Both the position numbers and the translations under genes were made by a program. Source: Mycoplasmoides pirum ATCC 25960 (lineage in GTDB: Bacteria > Bacillota_I > Bacilli_A > Mycoplasmatales > Mycoplasmoidaceae). From it: a stretch of DNA of 64,000 nt. The notes beneath the pieces were generated by a model. That model was not told the origin of the DNA and did no database searches. It saw only the letters and a list, made by a program, of their open reading frames with translations. Below are positions 35,469 to 49,521 of the stretch, piece by piece; position 1 is the stretch's first letter, and each line of letters starts with the position of its first letter. The DNA lies in assembly GCF_000685905.1 (NCBI RefSeq), contig NZ_JMKZ01000001.1:1-64000 (forward strand), given 5' to 3'.

Positions 35469-36065
35469 TTAAAATTCCTTTGTTAAATTTTGATTTGCTG
35501 TTTTTTGATTGGAAACTTGTAAAGAAATGATTTTATTGTGATTAAAATATTCTTTTCTAGCAATAAAACAAAAACCAAAACTTATTAGTAAAAGTGCAAT
35601 ATCTGAACCAAAATAACCAGTCCAATTACTTTCATTTATTTCGGGATTTAATTTTAAACCACCAAATACGTTTCAATTTGTTACTAACGTGGAATTAATA
35701 ATTTGAGCAGGAAAATTTCCATTAGTGATTGCAAACAATCCTATAACTGATGTTGCAAATCAAAGAACAAAGCAAAATAAATTGAATACAAAGGGTCTAA
35801 AATAATTTGAATCAAGTTTTCGTTTTTCGAAAACTAAATAAGCTAATCCAAAATGATAAAAAGATGCAAGCAAACCAAAGGAAGAACCAACAATTATAAA
35901 AGAACCACCTATTGAAGTTAACGAACTAAGTGTTTGAATTCGTTGACTTGAAACAGATTTGTCTGCTAAAATTCAATATGCTATTATTAAACACAAACCA
36001 CCAAGAAACATAACATTTATTAAAACAAAAAATAAATTGATAAACTTTTTATTATTGGTATTCAT
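35469..36065 (-). CDS. Four-helix membrane protein, copy 1
   Basis: 198 residues with four hydrophobic segments and a C-terminal polar tail ending in NQNLTKEF. It is a clear paralogue of the protein encoded at 36297-36893: both are exactly 198 residues and share GGSFIIxGxxFGL, GLAYLVFxKR and ATSVIGLFAITNGNF-type segments. TGA is Trp. No known family is recognised; four helices with short loops resemble small mycoplasma membrane proteins of unknown role. The upstream 44 bp is also duplicated. Confidence 0.7.
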
Positions 36066-36092
36066 TAAAATTTCCTTATAAACAAACAATTA

Positions 36093-36136
36093 AGATCTAC
36101 ATAAATCCATTTTTTAAAAAATGATTTTCTTATTCT
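36093..36136 (-). repeat. Duplicated upstream segment, copy 1 (with internal palindrome)
   Basis: These 44 bp are repeated at 36938-36982 with a single extra T. Each copy lies just upstream of one of the paired four-helix genes and just after a terminator T tract. Each contains a near-perfect palindrome, ATCCATTTTTTAAAAAATGAT, that could form a hairpin or bind a dimeric regulator. It probably holds the shared promoter. Confidence 0.75.
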
Positions 36137-36173
36137 AAAAAAAAAAAAAAGCAACTCAGGTTACATGAGTTGC
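36137..36173 (-). terminator. Terminator of four-helix gene copy 2
   Basis: Perfect 8-bp stem (36151-36158 with 36166-36173), 7-base loop, then T14 on the minus strand (A run 36137-36150). Confidence 0.9.
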
Positions 36174-36296
36174 TTTTTAAAAAGAAACATTATTTAAAAT
36201 TTAATTCAAAAATTTGCTTTTATTTGAATTTATATTCATTTTATTAAATGTTTTTCTATATATAACTTTGTTTCGTTTTTTTAAATTTAAAAATGT

Positions 36297-36893
36297 CTAA
36301 GATTCTTTTGTCAAATTTTGATTAAGTGCATTACTTTGTTCTTTTGAAAGAATTGCTGCATTAAAATTTAAATATTTTTTTCTAGTAATGAAGAATAAAA
36401 CAAAACTTAATAAGAAAAATGCCATATCTGATCCAAAATAACCAGCTCAATTACTGTCATTTATTGTGGGATATGATTTAAAACCACCAAAAATATTTAA
36501 ATTTGTTGATGATGATATTAAATTTAAATCAACAATTTGTGAAAAGAAATTTCCATTAGTGATTGCAAACAATCCTATAACTGATGTCATAAATCAAAAC
36601 ACAAAGGAAATTAAATTAAAAACAAAGGGTGTTAAGTAATTTGAATTAAGATTTCTTTTTTGAAAAACTAAATAAGCTAATCCTGCATGAAAAAGAGATA
36701 TAACTAAACCAAAAGTACAACCAATAATTATAAAAGAACCTCCTATAGAACTTAATGTACTAAGTCTTTGTATTTCTTGATTTGTAATAGATACAACTGA
36801 TGATGAACAATAACTTATTATCAAACAAAAACCAATAAAAAACATTAAACTTATAAATGCAAAAATTATTAGAAAAAATTTTTTATTATACAT
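36297..36893 (-). CDS. Four-helix membrane protein, copy 2
   Basis: 198 residues, paralogue of the protein encoded at 35469-36065. Four membrane segments; conserved stretches GGSFIIIGCTFGL, GLAYLVFQKRNL, MTSVIGLFAITNGNF and NWAGYFGSDM. The C-terminus ends in QNLTKES. The gene, its upstream 45 bp and its terminator type are duplicated as a unit about 830 bp apart, which points to a fairly recent tandem duplication. Function unknown. Confidence 0.7.
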
Positions 36894-36937
36894 ATTTTGT
36901 ATTTTCCTTTAAAACAATATTCAAATTAAATTTTATA

Positions 36938-36982
36938 AGATCTACATAAATCCATTTTTTTAAAAAATGATTTTCTTATTCT
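36938..36982 (-). repeat. Duplicated upstream segment, copy 2
   Basis: Near-identical to 36093-36136 (one extra T in the central T run). It lies between the terminator of the toxin-candidate gene and the start of four-helix gene copy 2. Confidence 0.75.
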
Positions 36983-37022
36983 AAAAAAAAAAAAAAAAAG
37001 CAACCCACACTAAATGGGTTGC
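36983..37022 (-). terminator. Terminator of the Panacea gene pair
   Basis: Perfect 8-bp stem (37000-37007 with 37015-37022), 7-base loop, then T17 on the minus strand (A run 36983-36999). It lies 24 bp after the stop of the toxin candidate. Confidence 0.9.
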
Positions 37023-37045
37023 TTTTTAAAAAACATTGTTTGAAA

Positions 37046-37594
37046 TTAAACTAAAGCGTTTTTACTATTATTTAAATCTGCAATAATTTTGTTAATTATT
37101 ATTTCTTTTGTGTTTTCTTCTTCAAAATTTCAAGGATCTTTTTCATATTTGCTATGATTTTGAAAATGATAATTTTTATCTTCTTTAACTTTATGAACAC
37201 AATGTTTTAAATCAAAAATTAAAGGGTAAGCAATGTTATTTAAATATAAACACATTAACCTGGACCTATCATTTAAAGGCATTTGAAAATATTTATAAGA
37301 ATCTTTTTCAACATTTTCTGTCATTTGCAAAATATTTTCATTTAATTGTTTGTATTCAGATTTAATAATATTTTGAAGATTATTAATATCAACATTATTA
37401 AGTTCGTGAATACTTTTAAGTTTTGCACCAACTAATTTATCTAATGAACTATATTTTTTAATAATTTTAAGTTGATCAACGAGTTCCTTATAAAACAAAT
37501 TATCAAAATCAAATTTTTTTATATAAACGTAATTATTAAATTCTTTATTCTTTTTAAATGAATGAAATTGAAGTAAATTAAATCTAATTTCCAT
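37046..37594 (-). CDS. Toxin candidate paired with a Panacea-domain antitoxin
   Basis: 182 residues from ATG 37594, which overlaps the end of the upstream Panacea gene by 11 bp in another frame. No signal or membrane segment is visible. It is charged and mainly helical-looking, with a segment SRLMCLYLNNIAYPLIFDLKHCVHK-like (about residues 110-135) followed by KNYHFQNHSKY, which could hold catalytic His residues. I recognise no toxin family. The call as toxin rests on the tight coupling to a Panacea protein, the usual gene partner in such systems. Confidence 0.6.
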
Positions 37595-38036
37595 CTCTAA
37601 ATTTAATAAAATTTTCGTCTTCAATTAAATATTCTTTACAGATTTCATCAGAACCCAATGAACCCCTAGCATTAATTCAAGCAACATTTTTATGCGATTC
37701 ATCAATTAATCATTCTTTAGATTCACCAGCATATTTTTCAAAATATGCACCATATTGTTTGTCAATTTCATTCATTTCTTTGTCACTTAACAATAAAGCT
37801 TCTTTTTCAATATCTTTATTATGTCATTCTTGAATTACTAAATAACTAGGGACATTTACAGGACCATAAATTCAAGCTTGAAAATTTTTATCTTTGCTAA
37901 AAAAAGAATTCTTTGGATTAGGATTTTGTTTTAATTCTTCAACTCGAAAAAAGAATAACATCTTTTGAATTTTAGTTGGTGAATCAATTCCTTTAGTTAA
38001 TAAATATTTAGCCAAAGTAGTTACATTACGTTCCAT
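37584..38036 (-). CDS. Panacea (DUF4065)-domain protein, probable antitoxin
   Basis: 150 residues. The family pattern is visible: LAKYLLTKG at the N-terminus, TKIQKMLFFFRVEEL as the KLLYF-like helix, then FQAWIYGPVNVPSY (the W-x-YGPV signature, residues 53-65). The Panacea domain neutralises many unrelated toxins, usually as the first gene of a two-gene unit, as here. TGA-coded Trp occurs in the signature itself. It is transcribed away from the rRNA operon, whose 5S end lies about 85 bp upstream. Related DUF4065 proteins also occur in phages. Confidence 0.75.
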
Positions 38037-38120
38037 AATTTATAAAGACCTTTAATACAATAATATTTTAACATTAATAAAAAACAACTTACATTTAAGT
38101 AAGTTGTAATTAATTTTTTT

Positions 38121-38226
38121 GCGTGGTATTTTCCTACTCTCAGTTGCCCTACCATCGGCTCCATCGTGCTTAACTGCTGGGTTCGGAATGGGACCAGGTG
38201 TTTCCACGACGATATCTATACCACAC
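38121..38226 (-). rRNA. rrf: 5S ribosomal RNA
   Basis: The minus strand carries the 5S core (CCGAACCCAGCAGTTAAGC-like segment) and the closing helix GTGTGGTA / TACCACGC-type ends. Length is about 106 bases, short as in other mollicutes. It lies about 60 bp after the 23S gene and is the last gene of the rRNA operon. End points are approximate. Confidence 0.93.
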
Positions 38227-38228
38227 GT

Positions 38229-38255
38229 GATGGTTCTCTAAAAACTAAATACAAC
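38229..38255 (-). other. 3' arm of the 23S rRNA processing stem
   Basis: 27 bp here are complementary, with about three mismatches, to 41247-41273 in the 16S-23S spacer. Pairing them encloses the whole 23S gene, as expected for an RNase III cleavage stem. Confidence 0.75.
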
Positions 38256-38286
38256 AACTAGATCAAATGCAATAATGAACAAAATA

Positions 38287-41192
<2,906 letters not shown>

Positions 41193-41457
41193 ATATCCAT
41201 TAGCATTTGATATTTGTGTTATTCACACAAAGAACTAGAAAGATTTGTTGTATTCAGTTTTCAAAGAACCATCTCTACTACTTTAAAAATTTAAAGTAAT
41301 AGGAGAGATTAATTCTCTCAAAACTGGATAAAATCATGACCAAAATAAATGTTGACATCAAATTTGCTTTGCGATGGGTTTTAACATTTAAATTGGATTT
41401 TAAAATTATTAACACCAATATTGTAATAAGGTGTATAAAGCTTGTTTATACTCCATA
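41193..41457 (-). other. 16S-23S spacer, no tRNA genes, holds both processing arms
   Basis: About 265 bp without a tRNA-like fold. It contains the arm closing the 16S stem (41320-41335, perfectly complementary to 42980-42995) and the arm opening the 23S stem (41247-41273). A CAGTTTTCAAAGAAC sequence, shared with the leader upstream of 16S, marks both and overlaps a boxA-like antitermination site. Confidence 0.8.
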
Positions 41458-42978
<1,521 letters not shown>

Positions 42979-42979
42979 A

Positions 42980-42995
42980 GATTTTATCCAGTTTT
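42980..42995 (-). other. 5' arm of the 16S rRNA processing stem
   Basis: These 16 bp are a perfect reverse complement of 41320-41335 in the spacer, so the pre-rRNA can close a stem around the entire 16S gene. Confidence 0.85.
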
Positions 42996-43082
42996 CAAAG
43001 AACAATCTAACAAGAATTCAAAATTTGAATTTTGCCTAAAGCTTTTTTAATAATAAGTTAATAATAACTTCAAAAAAAGCGC

Positions 43083-43119
43083 AACTAATTATACATAAAA
43101 AAAGAAAAATACAACAAAA
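43083..43119 (-). promoter_or_regulatory. Probable rRNA operon promoter
   Basis: On the minus strand a consensus -10 box TATAAT (43090-43095) lies 18 bp after TTGTTG (43114-43119). The expected start near 43083 gives a leader of about 100 bases before 16S. No other consensus -10 box is as good in the gap after hsdR. Confidence 0.55.
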
Positions 43120-43262
43120 TATTTAAAAAAATTTTATTGATGGTCAAAAAAGAATAAAAATTAACTACTAAAAAATAATTGAAAAATAATATTTATGTTG
43201 AAAGGCAAATTAAAGAAATAACATTAAATTTATTAACATTTAAAAGGAAAAATAAGAAATTA

Positions 43263-46200
43263 TCAGTTGAAAAGATTGAAATGGTTTTCTAATTCTGTTT
43301 TGATTTCTTGATTTTTTAAACTTTGTTTTTCATCTTCTTCACTACTAGTAAAGATTGGCACTTTAGGTAAAATATTATTAAAATCTTCTCCTATAGTTCT
43401 AAATTCTTTTAAAGAGAAAGCATTATCCATAAATTCTTTTGTTTTATCAAAATCTAAATTATATTTTTTTACAATTTCATCTAATTTTTGTTCTTGAAGA
43501 TCAGAAATACGTTTCTTAAAAAAAACATAAATTTCACCTTGATCGTTTTGTGGTTTTTCTAAATATTCATTAATGAAATTCATAATTAATTCTTTTTTGC
43601 TTCTTAATTCTGAAGAAGAACTAATAAATTTTGAACATTTTTCTTTTAAAAGTTCTATACCTTTTAAATCATATACTTTGTCGTTTGATAACAAATTTAA
43701 AATGTAATCTATGCCTACATCTTGTTGCTTAATTAATTCCAATTCAAAAACTATATCATCAACAACATTTGTTTGTTTACTAATTGAAGTTTTTTTAATG
43801 TCATCATAAAATTCTTGATACCAACTTGTATAGTCTTGAATTTCTCTATCATTTAATTGTTTCTTTTCATTAACAAATTCTTGAACAAAAGATAGTAATA
43901 CATTATTTACTTTTAAAAATTTACCAAATAAGTTTACAAATTCAATTTTACCTGTTTCAGATAATTTTGAATTTAAGGTTTCCAAAGAAAATTTATTTTT
44001 TAATTCGTTAACAATCGATAAATATCCTGGAATATTTTTGTTATTTTCATCTAAATAACCTTCATAATAATCTTTAAATGGTCTTAAAACAACTACTCCA
44101 TATGAATTTTCATTTCCAAATAATTCAAGAGCTTGTTTTAATTTATTTTCTAAAGGCATAAAACTTACGATATTTCCGTGAGATTTAGCTTCATTCAGAA
44201 TTCTATTAGTTCTAGAAAAAGCTTGAATCAAACCATGATACTGAAGTGATCTATCAATTCACAATGTATTTAAATTTGGGGCATCAAATCCTGTTAAAAA
44301 CATATTAACTACAATTAAAATGTCAATTTGTTTGTTTTTTAATCTTTTAGATACGTTATCGTAATATTTTTGAAAGTCATCATTTGATGTGCTGTAATTT
44401 GTTTGAAACATTTCATTGTAATCTTTTATTGCTTCATCCAAAAATGCTCGTGAACTTTTATCTAATTTATTTGTAGATTCATTGTCTTCATCATCTAAAT
44501 AAATTAAATTATCAACAGAACTAAAATCCTCATTCGCTGAATATGAAAAAATTGTAGCCACATTTAATTTAATATCTTGTCTCATTGATAATTGTTTTTT
44601 AAATTCTAAGTAATATTTTTTAGCTGCTTCAACTGATGAAACTGTAAAAATAGAATTAAAACCTTTTAGGTCAACTTGATTTTTATTTTTACCAAATTCG
44701 TTTAAATAATTATTTCTAGAAAATTGATTATATGAATACGAATTATTTCTATATGTATATTTATTAAAATTATCAATAATACATTTAGTTACTTGTCTTA
44801 TTCTTTCATCAGATAAAAGAATTCCTTTTTTATCTATTGAATGAATTTCTTCATCTGTTGTATTTTCTTTAATATCTTTAATTGTTGATCAAAAATCATA
44901 TTTAAATGGGAGAACATTTTTGTCTTCAATAGCATCAACTATTGTATAGGTGTGTAGTTTTTCGCCAAATAATTCTTCAGTTGTTTTTCCAAAATAAGTA
45001 TTTTTAGATATTTGTGATGCAATTTGTTTTGGCGACTTTCTAATAAAATTTTGTGTAAAAATTGGAGTTCCTGTAAATCCAAAAATACTATATTTTTTAA
45101 AGTGTGATGTAATTCTATAATGCATGTCACCAAACTGAGATCTATGACATTCATCAAAAATTAAAACTACATTTTTAGAGTAAATAAAATGAGTAGGATT
45201 ATTTTTTATAAAAGATGATAATTTTTGAATAGTTGTAATTATTATTTTTTTATTTTCATCTTCTAAAAGTTTTTTAAGTTCATCAACTGACTTAGTTGCA
45301 TTAGCTGAACCTTCTTCATATTTATTGTATTCTTCTTTGGTTTGTTGATCTAAATCTTTACGATCTACAACAAATAAAACTTTATCTATATATTTAGATC
45401 TAGATAAAATTTGTGAAGTTTTAAATGAAGTTATAGTTTTTCCACTGCCTGTAGTATGTCAAATATAACCACCTGCATCAATAGTTCCTAATACATTTTC
45501 ATTGTTAATACCATACTGAACTTTATTTATTATTTTTTCAGTTGCAACAATTTGATAAGGACGCATGACAATTAATCTTTTATCATTTGTAAAAACACAA
45601 TATTTTGTAAGCAAATTTAAAATTGTATTTTTTGAAAAAAAAGTTTTACTAAAATCAACTAGATCTTCAATTCTATTGTTTTTTGAATCTGATCAATACA
45701 TAGTAAATTCAAAACTATTGGAAGTTTTGGATTTAATTTCTTTGTTATCTATTTTAGGATGAGATATAAATCTAGTTGTATTTGAATAATATTTTGTTTG
45801 TGTTCCATTTGAAATAACAAAAATTTGTATGTAATCAAATAAACCATAAGAACTTCAAAAAGAATCATCTTTGTATCTTTTAATTTGATTAAAAGCTTCT
45901 TTTAAAGGAATGCCCCTTTTTTTAAGTTCAATATGAACTAAAGGTAATCCATTTACTAATATTGATACATCATAACGATTTTCATAATTACCAATTTTAT
46001 TTGTATATTGATTTATTACTTGTAATTTATTTTTATTAATATCATTTTTATTAATCAAATAAATATTTTTAACAGAACCATCATCGCGTTCTAAATTATA
46101 GAAATAATCATTTTGAATTCTATTTGTTTTAGATAAACTAGTGTCCCCATTTAAACAAATATAACTATTTAATAGCTTAGATCATTCTTTATCTGAAAAT

Positions 46201-46430
46201 TTTGTTTCATTCAATAATTCAAGTTGAGTTTTTAGATTATCAATTAAGGTATCTTCATGCTTGCTTGGTGAAATTTTTTGTATGTTAAAAAATTCATATC
46301 CATTAGATATTAACTGTTGGATAAATTGTTGTTCCAATTTTTCTTCTGTTTGATAAGAATTATCTTCTTGTTTACTTTTAACAAATTTTTCAATAATTGT
46401 AGGTTCATTCAATATTAATAAATTTTTCAT
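43263..46430 (-). CDS. hsdR: Type I restriction enzyme, R (motor/nuclease) subunit
   Basis: 1055 residues with several TGA-coded Trp. The N-terminal nuclease region has LVHIELKKRG (the E-x-K part of PD-(D/E)XK). The Superfamily 2 motor follows with Walker A HTTGSGKT near residue 328, DECH near 427, GFTGTP, and late helicase motifs TGFDAPNLNTL and QAFSRTNR. It translocates and cleaves unmodified DNA as a complex with HsdM and HsdS. It is the last gene of the hsdM-S-R operon, 6 bp after hsdS, and is intact. Without functional HsdM it should not act. Confidence 0.95.
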
Positions 46431-46436
46431 AATTGA

Positions 46437-47558
46437 TTACTCAAAAGTTAATAATTTATTTCTGTAATATTCATATTGTTTTTTTCTTAGTTCTATTTCT
46501 TTGGGTATACCTGAACTAATATCGTTAACTAAATCACTAAATTTATCTAGAATTTGAACTATTTTATTTTGAATTTCAATTGGTGGTATGGGAATTAAAA
46601 ATTGTGAAAAATTTTTTATTCATTTTCGAGTGTGTTCTCTTACATCTAATTTTAAAGTTTTCATAAAATAAAAAATAAACTTAAAGTTTATATTTTGCAA
46701 ATTTGGAACTAAAATTTTGCAAGCAGATGATTTTACTTTAAAAGGGAAATCTACTCAATGGAACGAACAAATAAAATCATCAAATAAAATTATTGGATTT
46801 TTTTTACTTGCATTATAAATTCCTTCATTCTCATTTGTATAACCTAAAACAAAAGATTTTCCGGGGGTTAATACTGGAATGTCATAATTATTATTGTATT
46901 TAGTTGATTTAACAATATATTTGATAGGTTGAATATAATTAACAAGGTTTTCAAGTTTTTGAAATTTTGTAAATTTATGCTTATGCAAATTATTAAGTAA
47001 ATAATCTCTATAATATTGATACTGTTTGATTCTTGCTTCTAGTTCTGCTTCTAGTTCTGCTTCTAGTTCTGCTTCTAGTTCTGTAAATTTATCTAATATA
47101 AATATAATTTTATTTTGAATTTCAATTGGTGGAATGGGAATTTGAAGATTTTCTATAATTTTTCTATCAATTGTTGGAACGCCTCCAACTCTTTTTTGAT
47201 TTTCAAAATAATTTTCATATAGAGCTAAATAGTAATAAAGATATTTATTACTTAAATTTTCAATACTTTTAATTCAAAATGAGCCATCGGAGCATCAAAA
47301 ATTTTTATCTAGATATTTAACTCCACCGACTCCACCTGTGTTGACTATAATGATGGAATCTTTAGGCGCATTTCAATCATGATAAAAACCTAGAGGAGTG
47401 TTTTTGCTTCCGTGATAAACTTCATATTTTTCATTATTGTTTAATTCTTTCTTTGTTATTCTTTGACCTCGTGTTATTTTTGCAACATCTTTTAATTTTT
47501 TATATTCACATTTATGCAAATTATTAAGTAAATAATCTTTCATTAAATTTACACCCAT
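46437..47558 (-). CDS. hsdS: Type I restriction enzyme, S (specificity) subunit
   Basis: 373 residues with two target-recognition domains, each followed by a conserved helical spacer (IPIPPIEIQNKI...LDKF). The first spacer contains four ELEA repeats before RIKQYQYYRDYLLNNLHK; YLLNNLHK also starts the first half. Each domain reads one half of a split DNA site, and the spacer sets the gap between the halves. It begins directly after hsdM: ATG 47558 is used here, while ATG 47543 is possible. Two internal direct repeats, each about 530-546 bp apart, could exchange or delete a domain. Confidence 0.92.
46561..46586 (-). repeat. hsdS internal direct repeat, spacer copy 2
   Basis: 26 bp identical to 47107-47132, coding the IQNKI/PPIEIQ part of each HsdS spacer. 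Part of the modular duplication inside hsdS. Confidence 0.8.
46981..47007 (-). repeat. hsdS internal direct repeat (YLLNNLHK), copy 2
   Basis: 27 bp identical to 47512-47538. Both encode the YLLNNLHK segment that begins each recognition-domain module. Such repeats allow recombination that swaps recognition domains. Confidence 0.85.
47034..47081 (-). repeat. Four-copy 12-bp repeat encoding ELEA in the HsdS spacer
   Basis: Four perfect tandem copies of GAACTAGAAGCA (minus strand) encode (ELEA)4 in the central helix of HsdS. The unit is a multiple of three, so copy changes keep the frame but lengthen or shorten the helix. In EcoR124-type enzymes, gaining a four-residue TAEL repeat alters the spacing of the recognised sequence. 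Confidence 0.92.
47512..47538 (-). repeat. hsdS internal direct repeat (YLLNNLHK), copy 1
   Basis: 27 bp identical to 46981-47007, at the start of hsdS. Confidence 0.85.
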
Positions 47559-47564
47559 AATCAA

Positions 47565-49146
47565 CTACTTTTCCAACTCTTTTAGCAACAAATCAATTTG
47601 ATTACGCAATTTATTATTTTTGTTACTTATTTCTTTAATTGATAAATTTAATTCATTTATATCTATAACCTCTTTTTTATTTAAATTTTCTGCTTGAACA
47701 TAATTACCCACACTTAAATCGTAATTATTGTTTTCAATCTCATCAATATCTACTAATCTAGAAAAATGTTCGATTTCGTTTTTTTGTAAAAATGTTTTTA
47801 AAATTTTTTGAATGTTATCTTCAGATAATTTATTTTGATTGGTTTCTTTAACATAAAGTTGGCTAGCATCAATAAACATTATTTTTTTACCTATTTTACA
47901 TTTAGATAAAACCATAATGTTAGTGCTAATTGTAGTTCCATAAAACAAGTTTTCAGGTAAAGCAATAATTAAATCAATAAAGTTATTATCAACTAAATAT
48001 TTTCTTATTTTAAATTCCACCCCACCACGATAAAAAATTCCCGGAAAACAAACAATGGATGCTGCGCCTTTATCATCTAGTATATGCAAAGAATGCAAAA
48101 TAAAAGCATAATCAGCTTTTGATTTGGGCGCCAACACTCCAACAACTGAATATCTTTCATCATTTAATAATAAAAGATCATCATCACCTTTTCATTTAAT
48201 TGAATATGGCGGATTAGAAACTATGACTTCAAATTTTTTATTTATGGGTTGTTTAGGTTCAATTAATGTGTCGCCCAAATAAATATTGAATTTAGAATAA
48301 TTAACATTATGTAAAAACATATTCATTCTACATAGGTTATAAGTTATTGGTTCTGATTCTTGACCATAAAATCCATCTCTTACATTTTCATGACCTAAAA
48401 TTTTTTCTGCTTGTAATAATAAAGAACCTGAACCACAAGCGGGATCATAAATTTCATTAATTTTTGTTTTATTGCCGATTGCAAGTAATGTTAATAATCT
48501 ACTAACTTCTTGGGGTGTAAAATATTCACCTCCAGATTTACCAGCTTTTGATGCATACATTCCCATTAAAAATTCATATGCATCACCAAATATATCAATT
48601 GTTTTGTCTTCAAATTTCCCTAAATCAATATTTTTTATTTGAGACATAATCTTAAAAAGATTTTCATTTCTTTTAATTAATGTGTCACCTAAATTAGTGG
48701 AATTGAAATCGATGTTACCAAATATACCTTTTATATGGTTATCTGATAACACCCCCCCCCACAACATTTGGACTGTTTTCTATGTTTTTAAAAATGTTTG
48801 TCAAAATTTCGTTTAAATTTTCTCTATTTTCTTTTGCACTTTCATATACATTTATAAACAATTCTGATGGTTTTATAAAAAAACCTTTAATGTTGACAAT
48901 TTGTTCTATATGTTTTTTTTCAATTTTTGTATCTGAAAGTGTTTCATAATAATTTTTGTTAGTTTGCTGTTCATTAATGTAATCGGCAATGTTTTCAGAT
49001 ATGTAACGATAAAATAAAAAACTTAAAATGTAATTTTTAAAGTCTCAACCATTAACTTTACCTCTAAGATCATCTGCAATTTTTCAAATATTTTTAAACA
49101 ATTCAAGTTTTTGATTGTTACTTTTTATTTCTTTAATTTCATTCAT
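47565..49146 (-). CDS. hsdM: Type I restriction enzyme, M (methylase) subunit, out of frame at a G9 tract
   Basis: ATG 49146 starts a typical HsdM N-terminus ([22 protein letters not shown]) that stops at 48739 after 135 residues. The break is at a run of nine G (C9 on the plus strand, 48752-48760). The rest continues in the next frame: IDFNSTNLG, the SAM-binding [10 protein letters not shown], and catalytic NPPYSI, to a TAG at 47565. Eight (or eleven) G would give a normal 526-residue protein. As sequenced the methylase is OFF, or could be made truncated by restart at the overlapping ATG 48767. HsdM adds methyl groups to adenine in the site chosen by HsdS. Confidence 0.92.
48752..48760 (-). 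repeat. G9 homopolymer in hsdM
   Basis: Nine consecutive G on the coding strand, exceptional in DNA this AT-rich, sit exactly at the frame break. Poly-G tracts are classic slippage switches. Confidence 0.95.
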
Positions 49147-49521
49147 TGTAAGTTTGATTTGTAAGATAAAACTAAAAACATTAATTAAATAAATTTTAAT
49201 ATATAAAAAGTTAAGAATTAATTAAAAATATTTAATCAAATTATTTTTACATTTACTATTAGAACATATACATAATCTTATTAACTTAAAAATTTTTTAA
49301 AACTTTTATTTTTTAATTTGCTATTAATCAACAACATTAAAGAAAATTAAATAGAACTTACATAAATAAATTATTTTTATTTTCTTAACTTTAAAGGAGT
49401 AAAATACTTTGTAATCTAACAATGAATTTTGTTAGAGAGATTAACAAAACATAATATAAATATTTATAAATAATAAAAGTATTAAGTTTTATTAAGTTAT
49501 TCGATTTAAGGAGTTACTCAA
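49147..49521 (+). other. Leader and promoter region of arcB
   Basis: This 375-bp gap separates divergent hsdM and arcB and has no gene. It holds two perfect 8-bp hairpins that exclude each other: 49415-49436 and 49427-49449 share the arm at 49429-49436. A 10-codon ORF (49422-49454) overlaps them, but its nearest AAAGGAG (49393-49399) is too far upstream for a normal start. A strong AAGGAG at 49508-49513 serves arcB. Confidence 0.5.

Noticed and set aside
41193-41457. tRNA-Ile or tRNA-Ala in the 16S-23S spacer
   Set aside because: No cloverleaf, and the spacer is filled by the processing arms.
47034-47081. Regular 12-bp repeats as a possible CRISPR array
   Set aside because: The units are contiguous without spacers and encode ELEA in frame within hsdS.
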